Source of the DNA: Candidatus Geothrix odensensis
GTDB lineage: Bacteria > Acidobacteriota > Holophagae > Holophagales > Holophagaceae
Direction of reading: 5' to 3'
NCBI GenBank assembly: GCA_016714685.1
Contig: JADKCH010000001.1
Span: forward strand, 186,001-250,000
DNA length: 64,000 nt
The notes under the pieces were generated by a model. The model did no database searches. It was not told where the DNA came from and was given only the letters and a program-made list of their open reading frames with translations. Below are positions 11,281-19,868 of this stretch, in pieces (position 1 is the first letter of the stretch; each line of letters opens with the position of its first letter). The translations under genes and the position numbers were made by a program.

Positions 11281-11712
11281 TCAGACCCTGAACGTGTCCG
11301 GCCGCCAGGTCTGGATGCGCTTCTTGATGGCCTCGCCGTCGAGGTGCTCATCCAGGGCTTCGCGGACCCGGTCCGCCAGCTCGGCATCCGCGGCGAAGCG
11401 CAGGCCGACGAGCTGCTTGGGGGACAGCTCGGCAATGCGTTCCGTCAGCTCCGTGGGCAGGAGGCGCTGCATCCGCAGGGTCTCCTCCAGGCGGATGAGC
11501 CGGTCCTGCACCTTCAGGGCATACATTCGGGTCTGCAGGGCGGCCAGCAGCAGGATGAACGCGGCTACCGCCACCCAGGTGCTGTGCAGGCTCGGGTACT
11601 TCCAGGCATGCCAGATGGTGGCGATCCAGGTGATCAGCAGGACCGGGGTCACGACGAAGTGCTGGATGGGTTCGAGGCGCCGGTGGTTGGCGAAGGTCTG
11701 GGGCTTGGACAC
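11281..11712 (-). CDS. Small membrane protein, DUF6526-like
   Basis: A 143-residue protein of unknown function. The start is the GTG at 11712 with GGAG 8 bases upstream, giving MSKPQTFANHRRLEP. Two membrane helices lie at about residues 17-38 (HFVVTPVLLITWIATIW) and 45-65 (STWVAVAAFILLLAAL). A soluble, charged C-terminal half follows (RLIRLEETLRMQRLLP). The layout matches the family I know as DUF6526, found in acidobacteria and Bacteroidetes. It is the last gene of the operon that begins with the efflux adaptor, 26 bp after arfB. Confidence 0.7.
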   Translation of the reverse strand: MSKPQTFANHRRLEPIQHFVVTPVLLITWIATIWHAWKYPSLHSTWVAVAAFILLLAALQTRMYALKVQDRLIRLEETLRMQRLLPTELTERIAELSPKQLVGLRFAADAELADRVREALDEHLDGEAIKKRIQTWRPDTFRV

Positions 11713-11738
11713 GGCGGCTCCGGAATGGGGCCTCCAGG

Positions 11739-12164
11739 TTACTCGAAGCCCCCCCGGCGCTGCTGCTTGGTCTGAGAGGTGCGCTTCTTCGTATCCAGCC
11801 GCCGTTCCTTTGAGCCCTTGGTGGGCCTGGTGGCGCGCCGGGGGATGGGCCGCACCAGGGCCGTGCGGATGGCCTCCGCCACCTTCTCGCGGGCATCCGC
11901 GAGGTTCTTGAGCTGATCCCGGGTCTTGTCGCTGATGACGATCCAGAGGCCTTCGGCATCCAGGCGGTTGCGCTGGGCCACGCGCAGGCGGAGCAGCGCG
12001 TCCTCGGGCAGGCCTTCGATGGCCGCCAGGTCGATGCGCAGCTCCACCTTGGAAGACACCTTGTTCACGTTCTGGCCGCCCGCGCCGCCGGCCCGCACCG
12101 CCTTGAAGCGGATGGCGTCGCCCGGTATGCGGACGGAGGCGGTGACTTGGAGGGGATCGGCCAT
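11739..12164 (-). CDS. arfB: Alternative ribosome-rescue factor ArfB (YaeJ/ICT1 family)
   Basis: A 141-residue codon-independent peptidyl-tRNA hydrolase that frees stalled ribosomes. The GGQ motif sits at residues 29-31 in GGAGGQNVNKVSSKVELR, the hallmark of this short release-factor-like family. The C-terminal tail is strongly basic (RRATRPTKGSKERR, KKRTSQTKQQRR), as needed to insert into the empty mRNA channel. It lacks the codon-recognition domain of RF1/RF2, consistent with its length. It follows the ABC permease gene by 9 bp, so it is probably expressed from the efflux operon; no functional link is evident. Confidence 0.93.
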   Translation of the reverse strand: MADPLQVTASVRIPGDAIRFKAVRAGGAGGQNVNKVSSKVELRIDLAAIEGLPEDALLRLRVAQRNRLDAEGLWIVISDKTRDQLKNLADAREKVAEAIRTALVRPIPRRATRPTKGSKERRLDTKKRTSQTKQQRRGGFE

Positions 12165-12173
12165 CCAAGCAGG

Positions 12174-13487
12174 TTACCGCATGGCCTCCATGGGGCTCAG
12201 GCGCATGGCGCGGAAGGCGGGGTAGAGGCCGAAGACCACGGCCAGGGTGAGGGCCACGATCCAGGCGGTGATCAGGCCGATGGGATTCACCACCAGGCCG
12301 TAGGGGAAGCTGGCGGAGAGGGCCTGGCAGAGCAGGGCGCCCGACACCGTGCCGAGCAGGGCGCCGATGGCGGCCAGCACCACGGCCTCCAGCAGGAACT
12401 GGATGAAGATCTCCTGGTCCGAGGCGCCCAGGGCCTTCCTGAGGCCGATCTCGAAGCGCCGGTCGCTGAAGCTGATGAGCATCACTGAGAGCACGCCCAC
12501 GCCGCCCACCAGGAGCACCGTGCCCGCCAGGCTCAGCAGCACGATCTTCCAGCCCCGCATCTGCTCCAGGAAGTTCTGGTAGCCCTTGGCGGCCTCGGCG
12601 TCCAGGTCCACCACCTCGGCGTCCTCGATGCCATGGTGGGCCTGCCGCACGCGGCCCAGCAGCATGGCGGAGACCTCGCCCATGTCCTCGGGGTGCCGCA
12701 GCTTCACGGTGATCTGGGCCAGCTTGTGGGCCGGATCCATGCGATCCATGTAGGTTTCCAGGGGGATCAAGATGCCGTTGGCATCGAAATAGTTTTCGTC
12801 GTTGAAGATCTGCCCAGGTGCCTGCACGCCGACGATGCGGAAGGGCACGCCATCCACCACCAGGTCGCGGCCCACCGGATCGGCCCCGCCGAAGAGCTTG
12901 GTGGCGAGGGTCGCCCCCACCACAGCGACGGTGGAGCGGCGGCGCTGGTCGTCTTCCGTGAGCCCGCGGCCGATGGCGATGGGGCGGTTCATCCACTGCG
13001 CGTAGTCCGGCGACACGCCGTTCACGAAGATGCGCTCCGTATCGCCCAGGATCCGCACGGGAACGGTCTTCTGGGCCCTGGGCAGGAAGGCCAGCACCTT
13101 GGGGTTGGGGGCGTTCAGGCGGCTGAGGTCCTCGTAGCGGAGCCCGGGGCTCATGTTGAAGCGCTTGCGCTCCTCGCCGGTCTCGGGAGTCTTGGGCGCG
13201 ATGCGGACGGTGCCATCCCAGCTCATGCCGGCGAAGCCCGTGCTGATCTTGTCCATGACGCCGTCCAGCACTGACGTCATCACCACCAGGGCGAAGACGC
13301 CCAGCATGAGCAGGGTGAGGGTGAGCAGGCTGCGCACCTTGTGCGCCCATAGTTCCACCAGGCCCGTGCGGACGACCTCCCAGAGCATGCCGAAGGAGAA
13401 CCCGCGGGCGGGGGCGGCCGGGGCGGGGGCCTCGCCGTTGAGCAGCGAGGGGCCGGGGGCGCGGAGAACGAGCGTCTGATCACTCAT
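12174..13487 (-). CDS. ABC transporter permease, FtsX/MacB type (second permease)
   Basis: A 437-residue protein beginning MSDQTLVLRAPG at 13487. Its start overlaps the stop of the upstream permease by 8 bases (ATGAGTGA), which indicates translational coupling. The N-terminal helix at about residues 50-72 (LLTLTLLMLGVFALVVMTSV) is followed by a large periplasmic domain of MacB_PCD type, then three C-terminal helices (VLLSLAGTVLLVGGVGVLSVM; FLLEAVVLAAIGALLGTVSG; ITAWIVALTLAVVFGLYPA). The ending LSPMEAMR is typical of the family. It probably forms a heterodimer with its neighbour, powered by the ATPase at 14731. Confidence 0.88.
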   Translation of the reverse strand: MSDQTLVLRAPGPSLLNGEAPAPAAPARGFSFGMLWEVVRTGLVELWAHKVRSLLTLTLLMLGVFALVVMTSVLDGVMDKISTGFAGMSWDGTVRIAPKTPETGEERKRFNMSPGLRYEDLSRLNAPNPKVLAFLPRAQKTVPVRILGDTERIFVNGVSPDYAQWMNRPIAIGRGLTEDDQRRRSTVAVVGATLATKLFGGADPVGRDLVVDGVPFRIVGVQAPGQIFNDENYFDANGILIPLETYMDRMDPAHKLAQITVKLRHPEDMGEVSAMLLGRVRQAHHGIEDAEVVDLDAEAAKGYQNFLEQMRGWKIVLLSLAGTVLLVGGVGVLSVMLISFSDRRFEIGLRKALGASDQEIFIQFLLEAVVLAAIGALLGTVSGALLCQALSASFPYGLVVNPIGLITAWIVALTLAVVFGLYPAFRAMRLSPMEAMR

Positions 13488-14730
13488 AGCGGAGCGCTTC
13501 CATGGGGGACAGTCTCGATGCCTTCCACGCCGGGTAGAGCGCGAAGAGGAACCCGAAGGCGGCGGCCAGGCCATAGGCCCAGACAAAGCTGGCGGGTGTC
13601 ATGTAGAGCGGGATGCCGATGCTGGCGGTGATGATCCATGAAAAGCCGATGCCCAGCACCAGCCCGGCAAAGCCTCCAAGAGCCGTCAGCAGCAGGGCCT
13701 CGGTCATGAAGCCCTTGAAGATCTCCCGGCCCGAGGCGCCGATGGCCATCTTCACGCCGACCTCGCGGACGCGCTCCTTGAGGCTGGCCATCTGGATGTT
13801 CACGTTCACGATGCCGCCGCCCACCAGGGCCAGTACGCCCGAGAGCATGAAGATGATGTCGTAGACGCTGCCCTGGCTCTGCCGTCGGCGGACGCGCGCG
13901 GCCACGTCATCAAGACGGAAGTCCTCCTGGAGGCGGTGGTTGGACTTCACGAGGTTCTTGAGCTGCTGGGCGAAGCCGCTCATGGCGTTCAGGTCGGGGA
14001 TGCGGAAGGTGACCCGATCCACGCGACGGTAGGCGTCGCCGTTCATGCGGCGCTGCACCAGGTTCGCGGGCACGGCGATGATGCGGTTGCGCCACCAGAA
14101 CTGGTTGCCCTGGTTCTCCCGGAAGCGGAAGACCCGCTCCTGGAAGGTGCCGATGACGGTGACGGGGATGTCGCCGATGCGCATGGACTGTCCGAGGGCA
14201 TCGCCCTTGGGGAAAAAGGTGTTGGCCGCCTCGGTGCCCAGGACCACGACGGGAGCGCCGATTTCCATCTCCATGTTCGAAAAGCCCCGGCCCTGGGCGA
14301 TGCCATAGCCGTTGGCAGGGATGAAGTCGCCACCGATGCCGCTCACCTGGCGGTCCTGGTCCGCATAGGCGGACACGACCCGGGAGCGGGTGTTCTTCTG
14401 CCGGCTCACACCCTGGATGGCGTCGGACTGGAGGGCTTCGCCGCCCACTGCATCCGCGTCCCGGAGGCCGAGGTTGGCCTGCTGGAGGGCCGTGGGGCGA
14501 CCATCCTTGATGGCGGCCCGGGGCTGCACGTTCAGCTTGTCGAGGCCGCCCATCTTCACGAACATCTCATCGGCCCGCTTGCGCTGGCTGTCCGAGATCG
14601 AGAACCCGCCCAGCACCGAAGCCACGCCCAGCAGCACCCCAAGGGCCTGCAGCACCGAGCGGCCCAGGTTCTCCCGGATCTCCACCCAGGCCCCGAACAG
14701 CCGCTCGCGGAAGGCGCCGGAAGCTTTCAT
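13480..14730 (-). CDS. ABC transporter permease, FtsX/MacB type (first permease)
   Basis: A 416-residue protein with one N-terminal helix (VLQALGVLLGVASVLGGFSI), a periplasmic domain of about 230 residues and three C-terminal helices ending in ALYPAWKASRLSPMEALRYE. This one-plus-three topology is that of MacB-type mechanotransmission permeases, which couple ATP hydrolysis to substrate extrusion through an adaptor and a TolC channel rather than moving substrate across the inner membrane. The gene starts immediately after the stop of the ATPase gene and overlaps the next permease, so the three are one unit. Confidence 0.88.
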   Translation of the reverse strand: MKASGAFRERLFGAWVEIRENLGRSVLQALGVLLGVASVLGGFSISDSQRKRADEMFVKMGGLDKLNVQPRAAIKDGRPTALQQANLGLRDADAVGGEALQSDAIQGVSRQKNTRSRVVSAYADQDRQVSGIGGDFIPANGYGIAQGRGFSNMEMEIGAPVVVLGTEAANTFFPKGDALGQSMRIGDIPVTVIGTFQERVFRFRENQGNQFWWRNRIIAVPANLVQRRMNGDAYRRVDRVTFRIPDLNAMSGFAQQLKNLVKSNHRLQEDFRLDDVAARVRRRQSQGSVYDIIFMLSGVLALVGGGIVNVNIQMASLKERVREVGVKMAIGASGREIFKGFMTEALLLTALGGFAGLVLGIGFSWIITASIGIPLYMTPASFVWAYGLAAAFGFLFALYPAWKASRLSPMEALRYE

Positions 14731-15417
14731 CTAGGCCACTCCCTCTGTCACCGCGATCAGTCCATCCCTGATCTCGACGCGCCGCTCTGCCAGGGCGGCG
14801 ATGGAGGGATCGTGGGTGACCAGGAGCAGGGTGTTGCCCTGACTGTGCAGTTCGCGGAAGAGGTCCAGCACCTCGGCCCCGGTCTTCGAATCGAGGGCGC
14901 CCGTGGGTTCATCCGCCAGCAGGAGGGCGGGTTCGTTGGCCAGGGCACGGGCCACGGCCACACGCTGTTTCTGGCCGCCGGAGAGGGTGGCCGGCAGCTT
15001 GTCCGCCTTGTCGGCGATGCCCACCTTCTCCAGCAGGGCCAAGGCCCGCTCGCGGCGTTCCTTGCGACCCACGCCCGCGTAGAGCATGGGCAGCTCCACA
15101 TTGCGCACGATGCTGGCCTTGGGCAGCAGGTTGTAGCTCTGGAAGACGAAGCCGACCTTCTCGTTGCGGATGCGGGCCAGCTCGCCGCCGGCCAGGCCCT
15201 GAACCTGACGCCCGTCCAGGGTGTAGGTGCCCTCGGTGGGCAGGTCCAGGCAGCCCAGGATGGCCATGAGGGTGGACTTGCCCGAACCCGAGGGGCCGAT
15301 GAGGGCCACGAACTCGCCCTTCTCGACGGTGAGGTCGATGCCGCGCAGGGCATGCACCGCCGCGCCGTTGGCGCCGTAGACCTTGGTGAGCCCGACGGTC
15401 TGGATGATGGGGTTCAT
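14731..15417 (-). CDS. ABC transporter ATP-binding protein, MacB/LolD type
   Basis: A 228-residue ATPase from the ATG at 15417 (MNPIIQTVGLTKVYG). Walker A is GPSGSGKST, the Q-loop is in FVFQSYNLLP, the signature is LSGGQKQRVAVARAL, Walker B is LLLADEPTGALD and the H-loop is LLVTHD. The DEPTGALD form and size fit the LolD/MacB/FtsE group. It serves the two permeases encoded directly downstream. The frame runs open to 15534, but family members begin at about the chosen Met. Confidence 0.93.
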   Translation of the reverse strand: MNPIIQTVGLTKVYGANGAAVHALRGIDLTVEKGEFVALIGPSGSGKSTLMAILGCLDLPTEGTYTLDGRQVQGLAGGELARIRNEKVGFVFQSYNLLPKASIVRNVELPMLYAGVGRKERRERALALLEKVGIADKADKLPATLSGGQKQRVAVARALANEPALLLADEPTGALDSKTGAEVLDLFRELHSQGNTLLLVTHDPSIAALAERRVEIRDGLIAVTEGVA

Positions 15418-15492
15418 CGGAAATCCCTTGAGTGAACACTTGGGAGAGAGCAGGCACTGAGGGAGGCAGAGGCCGACCGAAGGGCGGGGGTG

Positions 15493-15533
15493 TGGGGGGA
15501 CATCGCGAGCAGAGCGAGCAGGCGGTCCCCCCA
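15493..15533. repeat. GC-rich hairpin inside the efflux operon
   Basis: The arms TGGGGGGAC (15493-15501) and GTCCCCCCA (15525-15533) pair perfectly around a loop with a GCGAGCAGAGCGAGC stretch. It lies between the adaptor stop and the ATPase start, and resembles the GGGGGTCC...GGACCCCC hairpin at 53760-53795. It could modulate the adaptor-to-transporter expression ratio. Confidence 0.5.
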
Positions 15534-15540
15534 CGGAGCA

Positions 15541-16761
15541 TTAATTGTTCTCATCGTCCTTCTCGACCTTCTTCTTGCTGGGATCTTCCAGGCTGACCTG
15601 GTCGTTGGCCTTGAGGCCCGAGAGGATCTCCACACGCTCCAGGGTGGCGATGCCCGCCTTCACGGGGACCACATCGAAGTAGTCCTTCCAGTGGTCGGCC
15701 AGCCAGATGAACTTGCCGCGACCCGTGAGCCCGTCCTTGGCCTTGGCGATGTCCTGGGGCGACAGGTTCTCCTTCAGCCGGTAGACGACAGTCTGCCCCT
15801 CGCGGCGCTGCAGGGCCTCCAGAGGCACGCTCACGGCCTTGTCGCGCTTCTCGCCCAGGATCTCCACATTGGCGCTCATGCCGGTCTTGAAGTCGTCGGT
15901 GAGCTCATCCAGGGCCACCTCCACCTTGAAGACCTTGATCTTCTCCACCAAGTCGGCGGCGGGCGCCACGAAGCGCACCTTGCCCGTGAAGGCCCGCTGG
16001 GGATAGGCATCCAGAGTGATGCGGACCGGCTGCCCCACCTTGACCTTGGCGATGTCCACTTCGTTGAGGTTGACCTTCACGATCAGCGACTTCAGGTCCG
16101 CCACCGTGAAGACCACCGTGCCGGCGTTGAAGGAGCTGACGCCGGAGGTGATGGTGTCACCCAGCTCCACGCCCTTCTTGATGACCACGCCGTTCATGGG
16201 GGCGGTGATGCGGGCCTTCTGGGTGGAGGCGTTGCCGCTGATGGGGATGCCCCGGTCCTCGACGATCTGGTAGCGGGTCTGGGCGCTCTTGTAGGCCTCT
16301 TCCGTGAGGTCACGGGTGGTCTTCGCCCCCCGGAAGGCCTGGTCGGAGATGAGTCCGGCCTTGAACAGCTCGGCCTGCTGGTTGAAGTCCCGCTCGGCAT
16401 TCTTGAAGCTCACCCGGGCCTGGGACACGCTGCCCTGGACATCCGAGAGGGTCTGGGCCTGGTTCACGTCCGGTTCAACTTCAGCGAGCATCTCCCCGGC
16501 CCTCACCAGCGCTCCTTCCCGGACTTTCAGCCCGACGACGCGCCCGGACACGGTGGACTTGACGTCCACCTTGGTGAGCGGGTCCACCACGCCCACTTCG
16601 CGGACGCTCACCTGCAGATCCTCGGCCTGGACCTTGCCCAGGCGGAAGGGGGTGTTGGCCTCGGGCTTCTTGGCCTTGCCGTCGCTGCCCCTCAACGTGA
16701 AGAACATGCCGGTCGCCAAGGCCACTCCGGCCACGGACAGGATGACCCATCGCTTCTGCAT
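15541..16761 (-). CDS. Efflux periplasmic adaptor (MacA/HlyD family)
   Basis: A 406-residue membrane-fusion protein with an N-terminal anchor (WVILSVAGVALATGMFFTL). A biotinyl-lipoyl-like half (VKSTVSGRVVGLKVREGALV) precedes a long helical hairpin (about residues 100-190). The second lipoyl half (ITAPMNGVVIKKGVELGDTI), a beta-barrel and a membrane-proximal domain follow. It bridges the inner-membrane ABC complex to an outer-membrane channel. It is the first gene of the operon with the ATPase and two permeases. No channel gene is adjacent; a TolC-like protein is encoded at 53802-55334. Confidence 0.9.
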   Translation of the reverse strand: MQKRWVILSVAGVALATGMFFTLRGSDGKAKKPEANTPFRLGKVQAEDLQVSVREVGVVDPLTKVDVKSTVSGRVVGLKVREGALVRAGEMLAEVEPDVNQAQTLSDVQGSVSQARVSFKNAERDFNQQAELFKAGLISDQAFRGAKTTRDLTEEAYKSAQTRYQIVEDRGIPISGNASTQKARITAPMNGVVIKKGVELGDTITSGVSSFNAGTVVFTVADLKSLIVKVNLNEVDIAKVKVGQPVRITLDAYPQRAFTGKVRFVAPAADLVEKIKVFKVEVALDELTDDFKTGMSANVEILGEKRDKAVSVPLEALQRREGQTVVYRLKENLSPQDIAKAKDGLTGRGKFIWLADHWKDYFDVVPVKAGIATLERVEILSGLKANDQVSLEDPSKKKVEKDDENN

Positions 16762-16926
16762 GGAACCCCCAGATGGGAAAGACGCCGGACTCGCCGGGTT
16801 GATGGAACGACTACGGACCAGAGTCTGGTGCCGTTTAGAGTCCCTCCGACCCGGGATTCGGCCAGGCGCCCCTGCCAGTCGGCCAGCCCCCCTCCGGAAC
16901 CGGGGAATCCCTGGCTCCGGGCCAAC

Positions 16927-16954
16927 GAAACGGCCCCCGACTGGGGGCCGTTTC
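16927..16954 (-). terminator. Terminator after ackA
   Basis: A perfect 12-bp stem GAAACGGCCCCC / GGGGGCCGTTTC with a four-base loop (16939-16942). On the minus strand it lies 17 bases past the ackA stop and the right arm ends in a T-run. Confidence 0.8.
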
Positions 16955-16971
16955 CATTGCGCGGGAAAATC

Positions 16972-18141
16972 CTACCGCACGGTTTCGCGGGCGATCATCA
17001 GTTCCTCATTGGTGGGGACGACGGTGACGACCACGCGGGAATCCGGGGTGCTGATGATGCGCTCGCCGGTGCCGTGCTCGTTGGCCTCGGGATCGAGCTT
17101 CACGCCCAGGAAGCTGAGCTTGCTGCAGACCTTGGCCCGGACGAAGGTGCTGTGGGTGCCGATGCCGGCGGTGAAGCAGATGGCGTCCACGCCATCCAGC
17201 ACCGTGGCGTAGGCACCGATGTACTGGCGCACGTTGTAGGTCAGGAGGTCGCGGGCGAGGCGGGCCCGGTCATTGCCGGCATCGGCGGCCAGCTCGATCT
17301 CCCGGAAGTCGGAGGAGACGCCGGAGATGCCAAGCAGGCCCGACTTCTTGTTGAGCAAGTCGGTGATGCCGTTGTAGTCGAGGTGCTCGTACTCCATGAG
17401 CATCTCCACCACGCTGGGGTCGATGGTGCCGCAGCGGGTGCCCATGATGACGCCCTGGAGGGGGGTCATGCCCATGCTCGTGTCCACGCTGCGGCCATTG
17501 TGCACGGCGCAGATGCTGGTGCCGTTGCCGATGTGGCAGGTGACGATCTTCAAGGCGCGGAGGGGACGGCAGAGCAGGATGGCGGTGCGGGCCGCCACGT
17601 AGGAGTGGCTGGAGCCGTGGAAGCCGTAGCGGCGAATGCCGTATTTCTGGCTCAGCTCGTACGGGATGCCGTAGGTGCGGGCGTGATCGGGGATGTTGTG
17701 GTGGAAGGCCGTATCGAAGACCGCCACGTGGGGCACATCCGGGAATTCCTCCCGGGCCACGCGGATGCCCATGGCATTGGCCGGGTTGTGGAGGGGGGCA
17801 TACATCGCGAAGGTGTCGATGTCGGCGAGCACCTCGTCGGTCACGATCAAGGAGTCACCATATTTCGGTCCCCCATGGACCACCCGGTGGCCCACCGCGT
17901 GGATCGGCGTGTCGTGGAGGACCACCGCCTTGAGCCGCTCGATGATCGCGTGGAGGGCCTCGCGGTGAGTGGGAAGGGGCAGGACCTCCTTGTGCTTGTC
18001 GCTCTCGAAGACGAAGGTCAGGCTGCCATCGGCCAGGCCGATGCGCTCCGCCATGCCCTCGGCGATGGAAGTCTCCTTCGCCATGTCGAATAGATTGAAC
18101 TTGAGGCTCGACGAGCCGGCATTCAGAACGAGAACGAACAC
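16972..18141 (-). CDS. ackA: Acetate kinase, with an altered GIGEN motif
   Basis: A 389-residue enzyme of the acetokinase family (acetate + ATP to acetyl phosphate). The start is a GTG at 18141 with GGGGA upstream, giving FVLVLNAGSSSLKF. Visible family motifs are NAGSSSLKF, GHRVVHGG, VFDTAFH, RYGFHGSSH, HIGNGTS and MGTRCGTIDP. At the nucleotide-binding loop, where the family normally has FTAGIGENS, this protein reads FTAGIGTHS, so the conserved Glu is Thr329 and the Asn is His330. In characterised acetate kinases that Glu helps bind magnesium, so activity or substrate preference may be altered. No phosphate acetyltransferase gene is nearby. A terminator follows it. Confidence 0.9.
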   Translation of the reverse strand: MFVLVLNAGSSSLKFNLFDMAKETSIAEGMAERIGLADGSLTFVFESDKHKEVLPLPTHREALHAIIERLKAVVLHDTPIHAVGHRVVHGGPKYGDSLIVTDEVLADIDTFAMYAPLHNPANAMGIRVAREEFPDVPHVAVFDTAFHHNIPDHARTYGIPYELSQKYGIRRYGFHGSSHSYVAARTAILLCRPLRALKIVTCHIGNGTSICAVHNGRSVDTSMGMTPLQGVIMGTRCGTIDPSVVEMLMEYEHLDYNGITDLLNKKSGLLGISGVSSDFREIELAADAGNDRARLARDLLTYNVRQYIGAYATVLDGVDAICFTAGIGTHSTFVRAKVCSKLSFLGVKLDPEANEHGTGERIISTPDSRVVVTVVPTNEELMIARETVR

Positions 18142-18213
18142 GATTTCCCCATGACAGGCATAGTCTACCGGTCTGACCACGTGACCAGTGTCGCATTGTC
18201 GATGCTGTGGTCG

Positions 18214-19812
18214 TCATGAAAGCTTGAATCGGCGCGTAAGTGTCTGCAGCTGCTGGGCCAGGCTGGCCAGTTCCTCCGTCGTACGGGCCGTCTCCTGGAC
18301 CGTGGCGGACAGCTGGGTGGCGGCCGAGGCGTTGCGTTCCACCATCTGGGTGGCCGATTCCATGGCCTGCACGACCTCTTCGCTGGCCCGCCCCTGCTCG
18401 TCCATGGCGTTGGCGATCTCCTTCAGCTGGCCGGCGTTCTCCCTCACATGCCCCTCGATGCGCTCCAGGCTCCGGGAGGCTTCCTTGACCGATTCCGTGC
18501 CGAAGCCCACCCGTTCGGTGCTCTCCTGGATGAGCGCCGTGATCTCCTTGGCAGCCGTGCCACTGCGCTCGGCCAGTTTCCGGACCTCCTCGGCCACCAC
18601 CGCGAAGCCCTTGCCCATGGCCCCGGCCTTGGCCGCCTCGATGGCGGCGTTCAGGGACAGCAGGTTGGTCTGGCGGGCGATGTCCGTGATCACCGTGATG
18701 ATCCGGTTCACCTTGGAGGAGCTCTCCTCGATGGCCTCCATGGCGCGGCCTGTGTCCTTGACGGCCATCAGGCCCTGCTGACCCGCCTCCTGGGACCGGG
18801 CGGCCAGTTCCTCGGCGCGCAGGGTGCTCTGCTTCACCTGCTGGATGTTGGCGTTCATCTCCTCCAGGGCGGCGGAGGACCGCTCCATGGCCAGCCGCTC
18901 CTGCTCGGTGCTGCGGCGGAGCTCCTCGGTGGTGCGGTTGACCTGTTCCGTCGTGGCCGAGAGCTCCGTGGCGCTGGAGGCCGTGCCCTCGGCGGACTGG
19001 CTGATGGCCTGGATGTCGCTCCGCAGGCCCAGGATGACCTGGTTGAGCCCGGCGGCCACTTGGGCGAGTTCATCCTTGCCGTGGACCTTGGGGGTCTGGG
19101 TCAGGTCCCCCTTGGCCAGGGCTGACATGACCCGCTCGATGTCCTGGGCCTTGTGGCCCACCCGTGATCCGATGGTCCGGCTCAGGATGACGCCGAGCAG
19201 GATGGCGGACAGTCCGACGCCACCGATCCAGACCTTGGCGAGGGCGGAATGTTTGAGGTCTTCCTTGATGGAACCTTCGGCGGCTGCTTCAGCCGCCTTC
19301 TGGAGCTTGAGGACCCGGTCGCGGGCGGTGCGCATGATCTCCACATTGCCCTCCATCAGCCGGGAGATGGCCTGGGGGGACCGGTCAGCCTGGGCCTGGG
19401 CGAGCAGGGCGGGGAAGCCGGCATCGTATTTCCGGAAGGCCTCCACGGCCTCGTCCAGGAGGACCTTGTCCTCGGGCGACCAGGTCAGCGCCTTGGCGTC
19501 GGCCAGGTCCTTCTCGAGGGTCTCCCCGTATTTCTTCATGACCCCTTGCCGCATGGTGATGTAGGCGGAGTCAGCGGCGCCGCCGATCATGCTGACGTGC
19601 ACGGTGCGGAAGACGTTCATGCCGTTCAGCACCCGGGAAAGGGTGGCGGTCTTGGCCAGTTCCTTGGCCACCTCCCGTTGCCCGCCCTGGAGTTCATTGA
19701 CGGACAGCCAGCCCAGCCCGCCCACCAGGATCAGGGCCAGGGTCTGGATGGCGAGGAGCAGGTTGAACTTCCCCCTCATGCGCAGGTCGTCAAGGAATTT
19801 ACCGATGCTCAT
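18214..19812 (-). CDS. Methyl-accepting chemotaxis protein
   Basis: A 532-residue chemoreceptor from the ATG at 19812. Transmembrane helix 1 is near residues 17-38 (NLLLAIQTLALILVGGLGWL). A helical-bundle ligand domain of about 150 residues follows. Helix 2 is near 188-208 (IGGVGLSAILLGVILSRTIG), then HAMP. The cytoplasmic signalling domain carries the conserved hairpin (ITDIARQTNLLSLNAAIEAA). The flanking helices are rich in Glu/Gln/Ala suited to adaptational methylation. The C-terminus ends in RRFKLS with no CheR-docking pentapeptide. Ligand unknown; no che genes are in the window. Confidence 0.93.
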   Translation of the reverse strand: MSIGKFLDDLRMRGKFNLLLAIQTLALILVGGLGWLSVNELQGGQREVAKELAKTATLSRVLNGMNVFRTVHVSMIGGAADSAYITMRQGVMKKYGETLEKDLADAKALTWSPEDKVLLDEAVEAFRKYDAGFPALLAQAQADRSPQAISRLMEGNVEIMRTARDRVLKLQKAAEAAAEGSIKEDLKHSALAKVWIGGVGLSAILLGVILSRTIGSRVGHKAQDIERVMSALAKGDLTQTPKVHGKDELAQVAAGLNQVILGLRSDIQAISQSAEGTASSATELSATTEQVNRTTEELRRSTEQERLAMERSSAALEEMNANIQQVKQSTLRAEELAARSQEAGQQGLMAVKDTGRAMEAIEESSSKVNRIITVITDIARQTNLLSLNAAIEAAKAGAMGKGFAVVAEEVRKLAERSGTAAKEITALIQESTERVGFGTESVKEASRSLERIEGHVRENAGQLKEIANAMDEQGRASEEVVQAMESATQMVERNASAATQLSATVQETARTTEELASLAQQLQTLTRRFKLS

Positions 19813-19868
19813 GGACCACCCCGTAATCAATGCTTATCGGGGAGGCGGAGAGGGCGCCTTAATCCTGG

